A stretch of 40,334 nucleotides of DNA, taken from NCBI RefSeq assembly GCF_030345795.1, contig NZ_JAUALB010000016.1, positions 1 through 40,334 on the forward strand, in the 5' to 3' direction. Source of the DNA: Micromonospora sp. WMMA1363 (GTDB taxonomy: Bacteria > Actinomycetota > Actinomycetes > Mycobacteriales > Micromonosporaceae). Below are positions 18,362-27,530 of the stretch, in pieces; the stretch's first letter is position 1; each line of letters starts with the position of its first letter. Position numbers and translations under genes: made by a program. The notes under the pieces were generated by a model, which saw only the letters and a list, made by a program, of their open reading frames with translations, ran no database searches and had not been told where the DNA came from.

Positions 18362-19435
18362 GTTGGAGTAGGCGCTGGCTGAGCGGGACGCGCGGATTGA
18401 GGTGTTGACGCGGCGGGTCGCGGAGTTGGAAGCGCGGCTGCGCCGGGATTCGCGGACGTCGTCGAAGCCGCCGTCGTCGGATGGGCCGGTCAAGCCGCCG
18501 CCACGGTCGCGGCGCCTGCCGTCGGATCGGCCGCCGGGCAAGCAGCCGGGGGATGCGGGTTTCACGTTGCGGCAGGTCGAGACGCCGGACGAGGTGGTGG
18601 CGCATCGCCCGACTGGGTGCCGGTGTTGTGGCCGGTCGTTGCGGCGGGCGCCGGTGACGTCGGTGGAGACACGGCAGGTGTTCGACCTGCCCGACGTGCG
18701 GCTGCACGTGGTGGAGCATCGGTTGCGGCATCGCCGTTGCCGGTGCGGCACGGTGCCGATGGCGCCGGTCCCGGATGGGGTGGGCGCCCCGACCCAGTAC
18801 GGGCCGCGGGTGCGGGCGGTCGGCGCGTATCTGGTGGGCTACCAGCATCTGCCGTACGAGCGGGCCTGCGAGACCCTGGCCGATCTGCTCGGTGTGGGCA
18901 TGTCGGTCGGGGCCCTGGTCAGCGTGGTGGCGCGCACCAGCAGCGCACTCGGCCCGTTTCTGGACGTGGTACGCGACCAGATCTGCGCCGCGCCGGTGGC
19001 CCACTTCGACGAGACGTCGCTGCGGGTGGCCAGCACGAACGCGTGGGTGCACTCGGCTTCCACCGACACCCTGTCACTGTTCGTCGTGCACCCATCGCGG
19101 GGACGTGAGGCGATCACCGCTGCCGGGGTGCTGCCCGTCTTCACCGGCATCGCCGTGCACGACGGCTACACCCCCTACCGCCGCTACGGCCTCGCTCACC
19201 AGTTGTGCAACGCCCACCACCTGCGCGAACTCGCCGGGATCTGCGATACCGACCCGGGTCAGGTGTGGGCCGAGCAGATGATCCGGTTGTTGTGCGAGAT
19301 CAACGACATCACCCGGCATGCCCGCACCGACGGCGCCCACGCCATCGACGACCGGCTACTGGGTGCCTACCGACGCCGCTACGACACCATCATCGCCGCT
19401 GGCAGGGCGGCCAATCCCAGCCCAGCCGGACACGG

Positions 19436-20806
19436 GGGACTGTACAAATAACGGCTGATCGACCGATCAAGGGAGAGACGCCAGATGACGACCGAGACCA
19501 CCGTGGGACAGCCGGCCGTGGAGCCGGTGGGTGCGGTCACGGATGAGCAGTTGATCGCGATGCTGGTCGATCGGGCTCGTGGTGACGGGTTGAAGCTGAC
19601 CGGCGAGGGTGGGCTGCTGCAGCAGCTGACGAAGCGGGTCCTCGAGTCGGCGTTGGATGGGGAGATCACCGACCACGTCGGCTACGACAAGCACGACCCG
19701 GCGGGTCGGGGTAGCGGGAACACCCGTAACGGCAGCCGGACCAAGACGGTGCTCACCGACGTCGGGCCGGTCGAGGTGCGGGTCCCACGCGACGCCGCCG
19801 GGACGTTCGAGCCGCAGATCGTGCGTAAGCGGCAGCGGCGTCTGACCGGCGTCGACGACATGGTCCTGTCGCTGTCGGCCAAGGGCCTGACCCACGGCGA
19901 GATCGCCGCGCACCTGGCTGAGGTCTACGGCGCTGAGGTGTCGAAGCAGACCATCTCCACGATCACCGACAAGGTCATGGACGGCATGGCCGAGTGGCAG
20001 AACCGGCCCCTGGACCGGGTCTACCCGGTCGTGTTCATCGACGCCATCAACGTCAAGATCAGGGACGGTCAGGTCGCGAACCGGCCGATCTACCTCGCGA
20101 TGGCGGTCACCGTCGACGGCCACCGCGACATCCTCGGTATCTGGGCCGGTGACGGCGGCGAGGGCGCCAAGTACTGGCTGCACGTGCTCACCGAGTTGAA
20201 GAACCGCGGCGTGGCCGACGTGCTGATGCTGGTCTGTGACGGGCTCAAGGGACTGCCGGAGACGGTGGAGACGGTGTGGCCGCGCACGATCGTGCAGACG
20301 TGTGTGGTGCACCTGCTGCGCAACTCGTTCCGCTACGCCGCCCGGCAGGACTGGGACAAGATCGCCAAAGCGCTGCGGCCGGTCTACACCGCGGCGACCG
20401 AGGACGCCGCCACCGAGCGGTTCCTCGAGTTCGCCGAGGCGTGGGGCCGTAAGTATCCGGCGATCGTGAAGCTGTGGGAGAACGCGTGGGCGGAGTTCGT
20501 GCCGTTCCTCGCCTTCGACGTGGAGATCCGCAAGGTCATCTGCTCCACGAACGCGATCGAGTCCGTCAACGCCCGTATCCGCAGGGCCGTGCGAGCTCGT
20601 GGCCACTTCCCGAACGAGCAGGCCGCACTCAAGTGCGTCTACATGGCCTTGATGAGCCTCGACCCGACCGGAGCCGGCCGCCGACGCTGGACCATACGCT
20701 GGAAAGCACCACTGAACGCCTTCCAGATCGCCTTCGAAGGCCGGCTCACCCCGGCCAACAACTGACCACCTCAACAACCAAGATCAGCCGTTAACTTGAC
20801 ACTCCC
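19436..20806 (+). mobile_element. IS256-family insertion sequence, copy 2 (intact)
   Basis: 1371 bp, with inverted repeats sharing TAACGGCTGATC. The left flank is an IS66 gene and the right flank is the middle of an IS1634 gene, with no target duplication. The flanks therefore come from two different loci, which marks this copy as a recombination junction. Confidence 0.92.
19485..20765 (+). CDS. IS256-family transposase
   Basis: 426 residues, intact. This mutator-type DDE transposase has VVFIDAINVKIRDG (first Asp), MLVCDGLKGLPE (second Asp) and CSTNAIESVNARIRR (Glu), with the usual spacing. ATG 19485 lies 49 bp from the IS end after AGGGAGAG. It could supply activity for copy 1 and for the degraded scrap at 30213-30386. 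Confidence 0.95.
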   Translation: MTTETTVGQPAVEPVGAVTDEQLIAMLVDRARGDGLKLTGEGGLLQQLTKRVLESALDGEITDHVGYDKHDPAGRGSGNTRNGSRTKTVLTDVGPVEVRVPRDAAGTFEPQIVRKRQRRLTGVDDMVLSLSAKGLTHGEIAAHLAEVYGAEVSKQTISTITDKVMDGMAEWQNRPLDRVYPVVFIDAINVKIRDGQVANRPIYLAMAVTVDGHRDILGIWAGDGGEGAKYWLHVLTELKNRGVADVLMLVCDGLKGLPETVETVWPRTIVQTCVVHLLRNSFRYAARQDWDKIAKALRPVYTAATEDAATERFLEFAEAWGRKYPAIVKLWENAWAEFVPFLAFDVEIRKVICSTNAIESVNARIRRAVRARGHFPNEQAALKCVYMALMSLDPTGAGRRRWTIRWKAPLNAFQIAFEGRLTPANN

Positions 20807-21754
20807 ATCACCGAGGTCAAGGACGGCCTGCGCGACTGGCGGCTCGGCCGGGTGGTCACCGTCTGCGACACCGGATTCTCCTCCGAGGCCAACCAGTCCT
20901 ACCTGCGCCGGGCCGGCGGCCACTACATCACCGGCATCAAGATGCGCGAAGGCTCCCACCGCGCCGACCAGGCCCTGGCCCGCCAGGGCCGCTACCAGGA
21001 AGTACGCGACAACCTGCGCGTCAAAGAGGTCCGCCTCGACGGCGACGAGGGCAGACGCTTCATCATCTGCCACAACCCCACCGAGGCCGAACGCGATGCC
21101 GCCCGACGCGAAGACCAACTCACCGCGATCCGCGAGGAGTTGACGCGCATCAAGACCGCCCGGGAAGCCGACGCGACCAAGGCGAAGGCCAAGGCCGCCA
21201 AGACCGGCAAGCGCCCCACGGCCCCCTCGGACGCCCCGCACCGCAAGGCCGAGTGCGCGCTGCGCGACCACCCTGCCCTCGGCCGCTGGCTCAAGCAGCA
21301 CCCCACCACCGGACGGCTGTCCATCGACACCGCCAAGGTCGCCGCCGAGGCCCGCCTGGACGGCAAGTACCTCCTCGCCACCAGCGACCCCGACCTGTCC
21401 GCCGAGGACATCGCGCTCGGCTACAAGAACCTCCTCGAAGCCGAACGCGCCTTCCGCACCCTGAAATCCACCCTCGACCTGCGGCCGGTCTACCACCGCC
21501 TCGACGAGCGGATACGTGCTCACGTGCTGCTGTGCTGGCTCGCCTTGCTACTGATCCGCGTCGCTGAGCGCCGCACCCAGCAGTCCTGGCCCAAGATCGC
21601 CGCCGAACTCGGCCGGATCCACCAGGTCACCCTCTCCGGCCCGGCCGGCAGCCTCCAGCAGACCACCCGGCTCACCGACACCCAGACCAAACTCTTCACC
21701 GACTGCGGTGTCCCGCTCCCGCCAAAGATGAGCAGCCTCAAGACCGCCGAATAG
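20807..21754 (+). pseudogene. IS1634-family transposase, 5'-truncated
   Basis: The frame is open directly from the IS256 end (ITEVKDGLRDWRLGRVVTV) and continues CDTGFSSEANQSYLRRAGGHY, IKMREGSH, KYLLATSDPDLSAEDIALGY, KNLLEAERAFRTLKSTLDLR, RIRAHVLLCWLALLLIRVAE to a stop at 21754. These are the central and C-terminal parts of IS1634-type transposases, with the E-x(2)-FR motif region kept and the N-terminal third missing. Bases 21755-21992 hold its likely 3' end and unrecognised DNA. Confidence 0.85.
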
Positions 21755-21992
21755 CCGCTGAGCTGGGAAAACAGGATCCGGAGCCGTGGGCAAACGGCCC
21801 CGAAGCCTCCCCACGCCCATCGCCCCAGGTCAACCCGCAGATCCGCCACCGCCGCATGCCCGCCAACCGTCGAAGCCGGGAGAGTCGCTCTGCGGGGAGA
21901 GGCTTTAAACCACCCCGAGCTGCATTGGCTAAAGACCGTTGTGGTGAACGTCGCGGGAAAAGGCGCGGCCTGATCGCGTCAGGTGGGGTCCG

Positions 21993-23461
21993 CACGGGCA
22001 CGGCAAAGTCGGAGAGTGCTCGTGTGAGGACTTTGTGTTGTGGTCCAGAGTGGATTTGACGGGGCGGGCACGGCTCCGGTGATCTTGAGGTTGTCTACGC
22101 CTTCGGATCACCCTGTGGAGTACCGTGCCCGCGCCTGCATCATTGCTGATCAACGCTGTCCAAGACCAGCCGGACGAGCAGACACGACCGGTCCTGTTGG
22201 GCCGTAACAGGCAGGAAAGCCTGGTCGCGGCGCTGTCGGAGGTTTCTGATCCGCGGGACGCGCGAGGGATCCGGCATCGGTTGCCGACGGTGGTCGGGTT
22301 GGCCCTGGCGGCGGTGCTGGCCGGCAATACGTCGGTGTACGCGATCGGGCAGTGGATCGCCGGGTGTTCACAGAAGACCCTGAAGGTGTTCGGCGCCCGG
22401 GTGGCTCCGGCGACCGGCCGGTATGTCGGTCCGGATGAGAAGACGGTGCGCGGGTTGTGCGCCCGGCTCGACGGTGACGTGCTGGACGCGGTGATGGGTC
22501 GGTGGCTGCAGCGGCGTGCCCTGGCGGCGCAGCGGGCGAAGGCGCGGACCGGGGTACGGCCCCCGCGAGGTCGTAAGGCCCGTCGCCGGGCCAAGGCCGC
22601 TGGCCAGCGCCGCTGGCGGGCCAGTACACGCGGTCGGCACCGGCCGCGGCTGATCCAGGTCGCGGTGGACGGCAAGACCAGCCGCGGTGCGAAGAGCGCC
22701 GGCAACCCGGCGCCGCACCTGCTCGCCGCGTTGTCATGCGTGGGGGTGGTACTCGCCCAGCGCCAGGTCGACGGCAAAAGCAATGAGATCACCGCGTTCG
22801 TACCGCTGTTGACGCCCCTCGAGCTGGCCGGCCAGGTGGTGACGGCCGACGCGATGCAGACGCAGCGTAAGCATGCCCGATGGCTGCGCCAGGTCAAGGA
22901 CGCGCACTTCATCTTCCCGGTGCTGGACAACCAGCCCACCCTGTTCGACCGGCTCGACGCTCTGGACTGGGCCGGGGTGCCGGTCACCGCGTGGAGCGTG
23001 GACGACGACCGGGGCCGGCACGAGCGACGCACCATCCAGGTCATACCCGCTCCGCCCGAGGTGAACTTCCCGCACGTCGCGCAGGTGTTCCTGATCGAAC
23101 GGACCGTCACCGTCAAAGGCAAGACCAGCTACCAGGCGATGCTGTATGTCACCAGCCTCACCGCCGAGCAGGCCGACCCCGCTGACCTGCTCGCGTACGT
23201 GCGCCAACACTGGGGAATCGAGGTTCTGCACTGGGTGAGGGATGTGACCCTCGGCGAGGACGCCTCCCGGGTCCGGACCGGTAACACGCCACGCGTCATG
23301 GCAACCCTACGAAACGTAGTGGTCAGCCTGCTCAGAATCCACGACACCACCAACATCGCCGCCGCGCTGCGATACAACGCCCGCACGAACCGCCGGATCC
23401 TCAAACTCCTGGACCTTCTACCAGCCTAAACACCCCACCCGCCGACTTTGCCGTGCCCGTG
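21993..23461 (+). mobile_element. ISAs1-family element with 11-bp duplication
   Basis: Ends CACGGGCACGGCAAAGTCGG and its inverse. The direct repeat GGTGGGGTCCG is found at 21982-21992 and 23462-23472. The right flank is the start of a group II intron-like sequence, so the IS appears to have landed at or close to the intron's 5' end. Confidence 0.9.
22125..23429 (+). CDS. ISAs1-family transposase (second type)
   Basis: 434 residues, intact, from GTG 22125. Catalytic blocks: [15 protein letters not shown] (first Asp), [14 protein letters not shown] (second Asp), [20 protein letters not shown] (Glu). Relative to the ISAs1 protein at 30539 it carries an extra Arg/Lys-rich insertion of about 45 residues (about residues 128-175: [19 protein letters not shown] and following) before the first catalytic Asp. 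That stretch could bind DNA, but this is inference. Confidence 0.9.
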   Translation: MPAPASLLINAVQDQPDEQTRPVLLGRNRQESLVAALSEVSDPRDARGIRHRLPTVVGLALAAVLAGNTSVYAIGQWIAGCSQKTLKVFGARVAPATGRYVGPDEKTVRGLCARLDGDVLDAVMGRWLQRRALAAQRAKARTGVRPPRGRKARRRAKAAGQRRWRASTRGRHRPRLIQVAVDGKTSRGAKSAGNPAPHLLAALSCVGVVLAQRQVDGKSNEITAFVPLLTPLELAGQVVTADAMQTQRKHARWLRQVKDAHFIFPVLDNQPTLFDRLDALDWAGVPVTAWSVDDDRGRHERRTIQVIPAPPEVNFPHVAQVFLIERTVTVKGKTSYQAMLYVTSLTAEQADPADLLAYVRQHWGIEVLHWVRDVTLGEDASRVRTGNTPRVMATLRNVVVSLLRIHDTTNIAAALRYNARTNRRILKLLDLLPA

Positions 23462-23472
23462 GGTGGGGTCCG

Positions 23473-23861
23473 GGAAGATGAGCGATGGGCGCAGGCCCTC
23501 TGCCGTTGACGTGTCGAAATGAAGTCAGACGAGATCGAAACCGGGGTCGCAAGACTATTCCGGGATGAGTCTGGGGGATACCCGTTTACTGCCCAGGTGG
23601 TCTCCGGCATATAGGCAGCATGAGCCCGGACAAGGCTCTCGCATGGAACGTGTGAAGGCGCGTTCCGACACTGTCGCCGAATAGGCGGCGAGAGGGAGAA
23701 CTCCAAGCGGCTAATCCGCGAGGAGCAGAGTACCGATGCGAGGCGCGCTGGCGGACTCGCCCGTAGTAGCTGTGAAGCCTCTGCGTATCGCAGTGGAGGT
23801 GGAGCCAAGGGGCGGGGTCGTCCTGGTGAGCGAATGTGATCAACCAGAAGGGAGGAATCGC
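23473..23861 (+). ncRNA. group II intron 5' RNA domains (partial intron)
   Basis: A 390-nt GC-rich untranslated leader lies between the ISAs1 element and a reverse transcriptase gene, including the GACGTGTCGAAATGAAGTC-type segment often seen in intron domain I. Its exact 5' splice site is probably GTGGGGTCC in the duplicated target (21983 or 23463). The 3' domains are not found downstream of the truncated reverse transcriptase. A covariance-model search would decide. Confidence 0.5.
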
Positions 23862-24905
23862 ATGAGTGAGCCAAAGTCTCAGGTCAAGTCGCACGACATA
23901 CCGAAGCGTCTGGTATGGGATGCGTGGCTGAAAGTGAAAGAGAATGGAGGAGCGGCCGGGGTCGATGGTGTGACGATTGCCCAGTTCGAGGAAAACCTAA
24001 AAGGCAACCTTTACAAACTATGGAATCGCATGTCCTCGGGCAGCTACTTTCCCGGTCCGGTCCGAGCGGTGGAGATACCCAAGAAAGGCGGGACGAGGGT
24101 CCTCGGCATCCCGAACGTGATCGACAGGGTGGCGCAGACGGCGGCGGTCATGGCTTTGGAGCCGGGCGTGGAGAAGGTCTTTCACGATGACTCCTACGGC
24201 TACCGCCCCGGGCGGTCGCCGCTGGACGCGGTCAAGGTGTGCCGACAGCGGTGTTTCAAGAAGGACTGGGTCGTCGACTTGGACGTCAAAGCCTTCTTCG
24301 ACTCCGTGCCATGGGATCTCATGCTGAAAGCGGTCGAGCGGCACACGGACTCGAAATGGGTCATGCTCTATGTGGAACGCTGGCTCAAAGCGCCGATGCT
24401 GATGCCCGATGGCACCCTCAACCCCCGGACGAAGGGAACGCCGCAAGGCGGTCCCGTATCCCCATTGCTCGCCAACCTGTTTCTGCACTACGGCTTCGAT
24501 ACGTGGATGGCCCGGGAGTTCCCGACCGTCTCCTTCGAGCGGTTCGCAGACGATGCGGTGGTCCATTGTGCGACCGAACGGCAAGCCCGTCAGGTGCGGG
24601 CGGCGATCGAAGGTCGGTTCGCCGAGATCGGGCTGGTGCTCCATCCCGACAAGACGAAGATCGTGTACTGCAAGGACAGCCGACGCCGCTTGGAGTTCGA
24701 GCAGGTGACGTTCACGTTCTGCGGATATGCGTTCCGTCCCCGGATGGCGTTCGACAAGAACCGGAAACAGGTCCAAGCCGCTTGCAAGCCATTAGCTCGC
24801 GCCTTCATAGCATTTAGGGGTGGTGCCTATCCGCGAAAGGGAATTACTGAGGATGAGCAACGATGCAAGGGTCAGGGCCGAAGATATCCTCCGACGCAAC
24901 GTTGA
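23862..24905 (+). pseudogene. ltrA: group II intron reverse transcriptase, 3'-truncated
   Basis: ATG 23862 follows GGGAGG at 6 bases. The intron-encoded protein would reverse-transcribe the intron and help it splice. Fingers-palm blocks are complete: GAAGVDGVTI (30-39), VVDLDVKAFFDSVP (137-150, first catalytic Asp), GTPQGGPVSPLLANLF (192-207) and FADD (228-231, the catalytic YADD variant). Homology ends near residue 310 (RPRMAFDKNRKQVQ), where the maturase domain should begin; the remaining codons to 24905 are unrelated. Loss of the X and En domains makes it non-functional for splicing. Confidence 0.85.
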
Positions 24906-25116
24906 TGATCTGCGTCCGGCTTATCGAGCAGGTCCACTATTTGACGGTACATTGATCTACTGGGATGATGGTGTCAAGACTCTTACCCCATCTCATTTTG
25001 GAACGACGCCGCAGGCCGTTGTTCCTGACAACTCGCAAGGCCCAGGGGGAACTTTACCCCGAGACTTATGTCCATCAACAGAGTGGGCACGCTTGTCTTA
25101 TCGGCAGGCGGAATAA
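24853..25116 (+). CDS. unrecognised small protein, possibly truncated
   Basis: The ATG at 24853 opens MSNDARVRAEDILRRNVDDL and reads on through GPLFDGTLIYWDDGVKTLTP to a stop at 25116, about 87 residues. Composition in the first 50 residues looks protein-like; the second half (TPQAVVPDNSQGPGG...) does not, so an indel may shift the frame. It starts right after the junction that truncates the intron protein. No family recognised. Confidence 0.35.
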   Translation: MSNDARVRAEDILRRNVDDLRPAYRAGPLFDGTLIYWDDGVKTLTPSHFGTTPQAVVPDNSQGPGGTLPRDLCPSTEWARLSYRQAE

Positions 25117-25300
25117 GCGTTCTCCGCTGCAACTCGGGCGAAATTTAAAGCTTCACCAGAGTAGCGGATGGATGCTAAGTCAACTCCGACGCTCTAGGCG
25201 GGGATTGCCGAGGTGATCAAGCTATATGTGGTATGTTTTCAGTAGGTCTGCGTCGAGCGCGGCGCTTACGGATAAACAGGTATCGGATGGGGTAAGACCT

Positions 25301-25342
25301 TGGCTGGGTACTGATACGGAGCTACCGAGCAGTACCCAGCCA
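25301..25342. repeat. 13-bp perfect inverted repeat, 16-nt loop
   Basis: Arms TGGCTGGGTACTG and CAGTACCCAGCCA are perfectly complementary. No T-run follows, so it is not a classical terminator. It lies ~50 bp before the ribbon-helix-helix gene and could be its operator or an RNA element. Bases 25117-25391 hold no recognised gene. Confidence 0.6.
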
Positions 25343-25391
25343 GGTTCACGCACGGACGGGTCTATCCCGGCTCAGGCTAATCGCTCCATCA

Positions 25392-25811
25392 GTGAACGAC
25401 AGGGGTACACTTGAAATGCAATATAATGCGGTTGATTCTACCGGTGAAACCATCTGCCAATCTTGTCCGAATCGGGAGTTGGCGAACCATTCGCCGCATT
25501 CGGATGCAATGGTTGTTCGGTCCCTGCGGATACCCGTTATAGTTGACGATGCTACGGCCTTGGCGGCCAAAGAAGTCCGTATGACCAAGACCGCCTGGAT
25601 CCGCCAAGCCATCGAAGCAGCCTTGGCTTCTCGGGTTGAAGACGATCAGATGATCTCTCGTGCTGAAGCGTTGCGTGCCATACAGCTTCTGCCGTTCGTA
25701 TGTCAGAACGGAGACACGCAGAAACAGGAGGATCTTTTGGTCGAGAAGAAGATGTCCACCAACGGCCAGCTACCGTTGTTTTCAGTGCAGCGACCTGAAT
25801 GCTCGCCGTGA
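25392..25811 (+). CDS. ribbon-helix-helix-like protein
   Basis: Up to 139 residues from GTG 25392; ATG 25416 or ATG 25509 are alternatives, the latter placing VVRSLRIPVIVDDATALAAK at the N-terminus. That segment plus EVRMTKTAWIRQAIEAALAS is the beta-strand/helix/helix pattern of Arc/CopG-type DNA-binding proteins, which dimerise and bind short palindromes in plasmid partition, copy control or toxin-antitoxin regulation. The tail (QNGDTQKQEDLLVEKK...) is hydrophilic. No toxin or ParA gene is adjacent, so the role is open. It sits in AT-richer DNA and looks undamaged. Confidence 0.5.
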   Translation: MNDRGTLEMQYNAVDSTGETICQSCPNRELANHSPHSDAMVVRSLRIPVIVDDATALAAKEVRMTKTAWIRQAIEAALASRVEDDQMISRAEALRAIQLLPFVCQNGDTQKQEDLLVEKKMSTNGQLPLFSVQRPECSP

Positions 25812-25949
25812 GCGATCGAGCAACGAGCGTAGCCAGGACGATGACCGGAAGGCCCAAAACATGCCATGTGGTGGGACAGATCCGCACCGCCGGTGGACAG
25901 TTAACCGATGACAGTGGCTCGCTGCTTGACAGTTAGGCGCATCGGCTGT

Positions 25950-26317
25950 CTAGTCCGCGAACGTCATCACGTCGGCGCTGTTCAGCGCGTCGCTGATGCC
26001 GTGAACGCAGGCGGCGTTCAGGTCATGAGTGGTGCCGGGCAGCGCAGCCGATGCCCAGGCCAGCCGCCCGGCGGCGTCGGCGATGACCTGCACGTTGACG
26101 CGGTGGCGCTTGTGCTTGCGCCGGAGTAGTAGGGCCGCTGGTCGGCGACCCGGTTGACCGGGATCAGCGTGCCGTCGAGGGTCGCGTATGCCAGCTTGCG
26201 GATACGGTCCATCGCAGTAGCCACATCATCGGCGGCTGCGGCGAGGAGGTCGACAGCTTCGCGGACGTACCGCCAGGCGGTGGTGACGCCGTGTGACCCT
26301 TTCTGAGTAAGCATCAC
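25950..26317 (-). pseudogene. IS5-type transposase fragment with frameshift
   Basis: The minus strand reads LTQKGSHGVTTAWRYVREAV, then AYATLDGTLIPVNRVADQRP with the first catalytic Asp, then YYSG, after which the frame changes. The correct continuation (HRVNVQVIADAAGRLAW, DLNAACVHGISDALN) ends with ADVMTFAD and a stop at 25950. A single-base loss near 26120 explains the shift. N-terminal and C-terminal ends are both missing. Confidence 0.7.
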
Positions 26318-26535
26318 GCGCTACGGTGACGCAGGAACTCGTCCAGGGCCAGCTCCGTGACGGCCTGAACCGATGTCTCGTTTTGCTGTACAAAGGCCCG
26401 CACCCTGTCGATGAGGCTTTCCGGAACACGGGTGCTGAGCTGCACCCGAGGTTGTGACCGCCGACGTGGCGGCATCAAGGGTCTATCCGACGCTTCCGGT
26501 GATGCCGGTGATGCCGCCATTGGGACCATGGGCAT
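26314..26535 (-). CDS. small ribbon-helix-helix protein
   Basis: 73 residues. The segment RVQLSTRVPESLIDRVRAFV followed by QQNETSVQAVTELALDEFL matches the CopG/ribbon-helix-helix fold of short actinobacterial plasmid proteins, often encoded beside ParA. Residues 1-28 are a Pro/Ser-rich arm. Its stop codon touches the IS5 fragment, which may have removed a partner gene. Together with the gene at 25392 it hints that this stretch derives from a plasmid or integrative element, which is inference. Confidence 0.6.
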   Translation of the reverse strand: MPMVPMAASPASPEASDRPLMPPRRRSQPRVQLSTRVPESLIDRVRAFVQQNETSVQAVTELALDEFLRHRSA

Positions 26536-26621
26536 AATCTGCCTTTCAGCTCTACGCCGACCAACGACTGTAACTACGCTCTATGCCACCAGCAGCTTAC
26601 TGGACAGGGCATCGTCTCCTG

Positions 26622-26852
26622 CTACCGCTCACGTGGCACCAGCCAGGACCCCCCGATCTCCATGAGGTATTGAGCGCGACCTTTTATCAAAGCCGCAACC
26701 TGCATGAGTTTCTGGAACTCCGCCATGAGTCCGCGATGCTTCCGCACATGTTTCGGGCGCCGATCCAATATCAAGGAATCAGCGATAGATCTGCTTTCAA
26801 ACAGACGATCCGCCTTGATCCCTTGCATACGAGCTCGGGCGCTAAGCCGCAC
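26622..26852 (-). CDS. unrecognised 76-residue frame
   Basis: GTG 26852 follows an in-frame stop; AGAAGG lies about 20 bases upstream. The product has an ordinary protein composition (MQGIKADRLFESRSIADSLI, LMAEFQKLMQVAALIKGRAQ). No family recognised. A longer frame on the other strand (26583-26972) looks less protein-like. Confidence 0.3.
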   Translation of the reverse strand: MRLSARARMQGIKADRLFESRSIADSLILDRRPKHVRKHRGLMAEFQKLMQVAALIKGRAQYLMEIGGSWLVPRER

Positions 26853-26859
26853 ATACCCG

Positions 26860-27530
26860 AGGGATATACCCTTCTACTTGCTTTAAAGCCGCAGCGGCCC
26901 GCCACCGTTCCATTAGCATCCTACGTCGAAAATCACCAGCCTAATTACTCTAGTTCGGCACGCTGCTGGTGACCGACGTCGGTCCCGCACGGGAGAGTTC
27001 CAGGGCTGTTCCGCCGCCCAAGCGGAGAGAAGGTACTGGGCGGCGGGCCAACCCTATCGGTTGCGTGTAGCGCAGATGCCCGAGCAGACGCAAGAAACTC
27101 AGAATCTCGGTGAAGTTGAGTGAGCTGGCTGACAGCGCCCTAGGTCGCATCATCGCATCGTAAGGCGATTCGTGGTCGGGAGGTAACGGAAAGCCAGCGA
27201 TCAGAATCAGGGCAACGAAACTCTAGGGGAGTTTCGCGTCGTGACGTGATGGCCCTGAAGGATTGTTTCTGGAGACCTGTGCGACCTTCCGGGCTGGCAA
27301 CCGTCGGTAGTTAGAGGCCTGGGCCTAAGTCGCACCCAGCGCATCCCGCCCCATCGCCTTTGGCGACGAGAGCTGAGTCTGGGTTGCATAAGGCATAGTA
27401 ACTCCGCTGTTTTTGTGGAGAAGCTAAACCGGATGAGACTTGCCCCTGTAGACTAACTATCCTTTGTCTAGTCCGTGCTCCCAACTCACTCACACGAGGG
27501 CCAACCAGAAAACTTAGAGATGCGGTGGGA
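26860..27530. other. no recognised gene; possible structured DNA/RNA
   Basis: No convincing coding frame. A tight hairpin is present at 27216-27236 (arms CGAAACTC/GAGTTTCG, 5-base loop). The stretch 26990-27060 contains complementary CCGCCGCCCA and TGGGCGGCGG at 27012-27021 and 27038-27047. I see no tRNA, rRNA or known riboswitch. Confidence 0.35.

Larger units (their letters stand above)
16648..19435 (+). pseudogene. IS66-family transposase, split by ISKra4 and cut by IS256
   Basis: GTG 16648 begins SDSPPVVELVERLARLE, interrupted at 16704 by ISKra4 and resuming at 18362 with ALAERDARIEVLTRRVAELE, a coiled-coil N-terminus. Then come the Zn-binding CRCCGRSL, the DDE core (HFDETSLRVAST, HDGYTPYRRYG) and NAHHLRELAGI. 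IS256 copy 2 cuts the gene at 19436, removing the final Glu region. The 9-bp duplication gttggagta places an in-frame TAG directly after RLARLE, so either the target already carried that stop or translation normally begins downstream (GTG 18402). Confidence 0.82.

Noticed and set aside
18230..18751. N-terminal extension of the ISKra4 frame to 673 residues
   Set aside because: The extension crosses the IS end and is antisense to the IS66 gene; GTG 18229 has a proper ribosome site.
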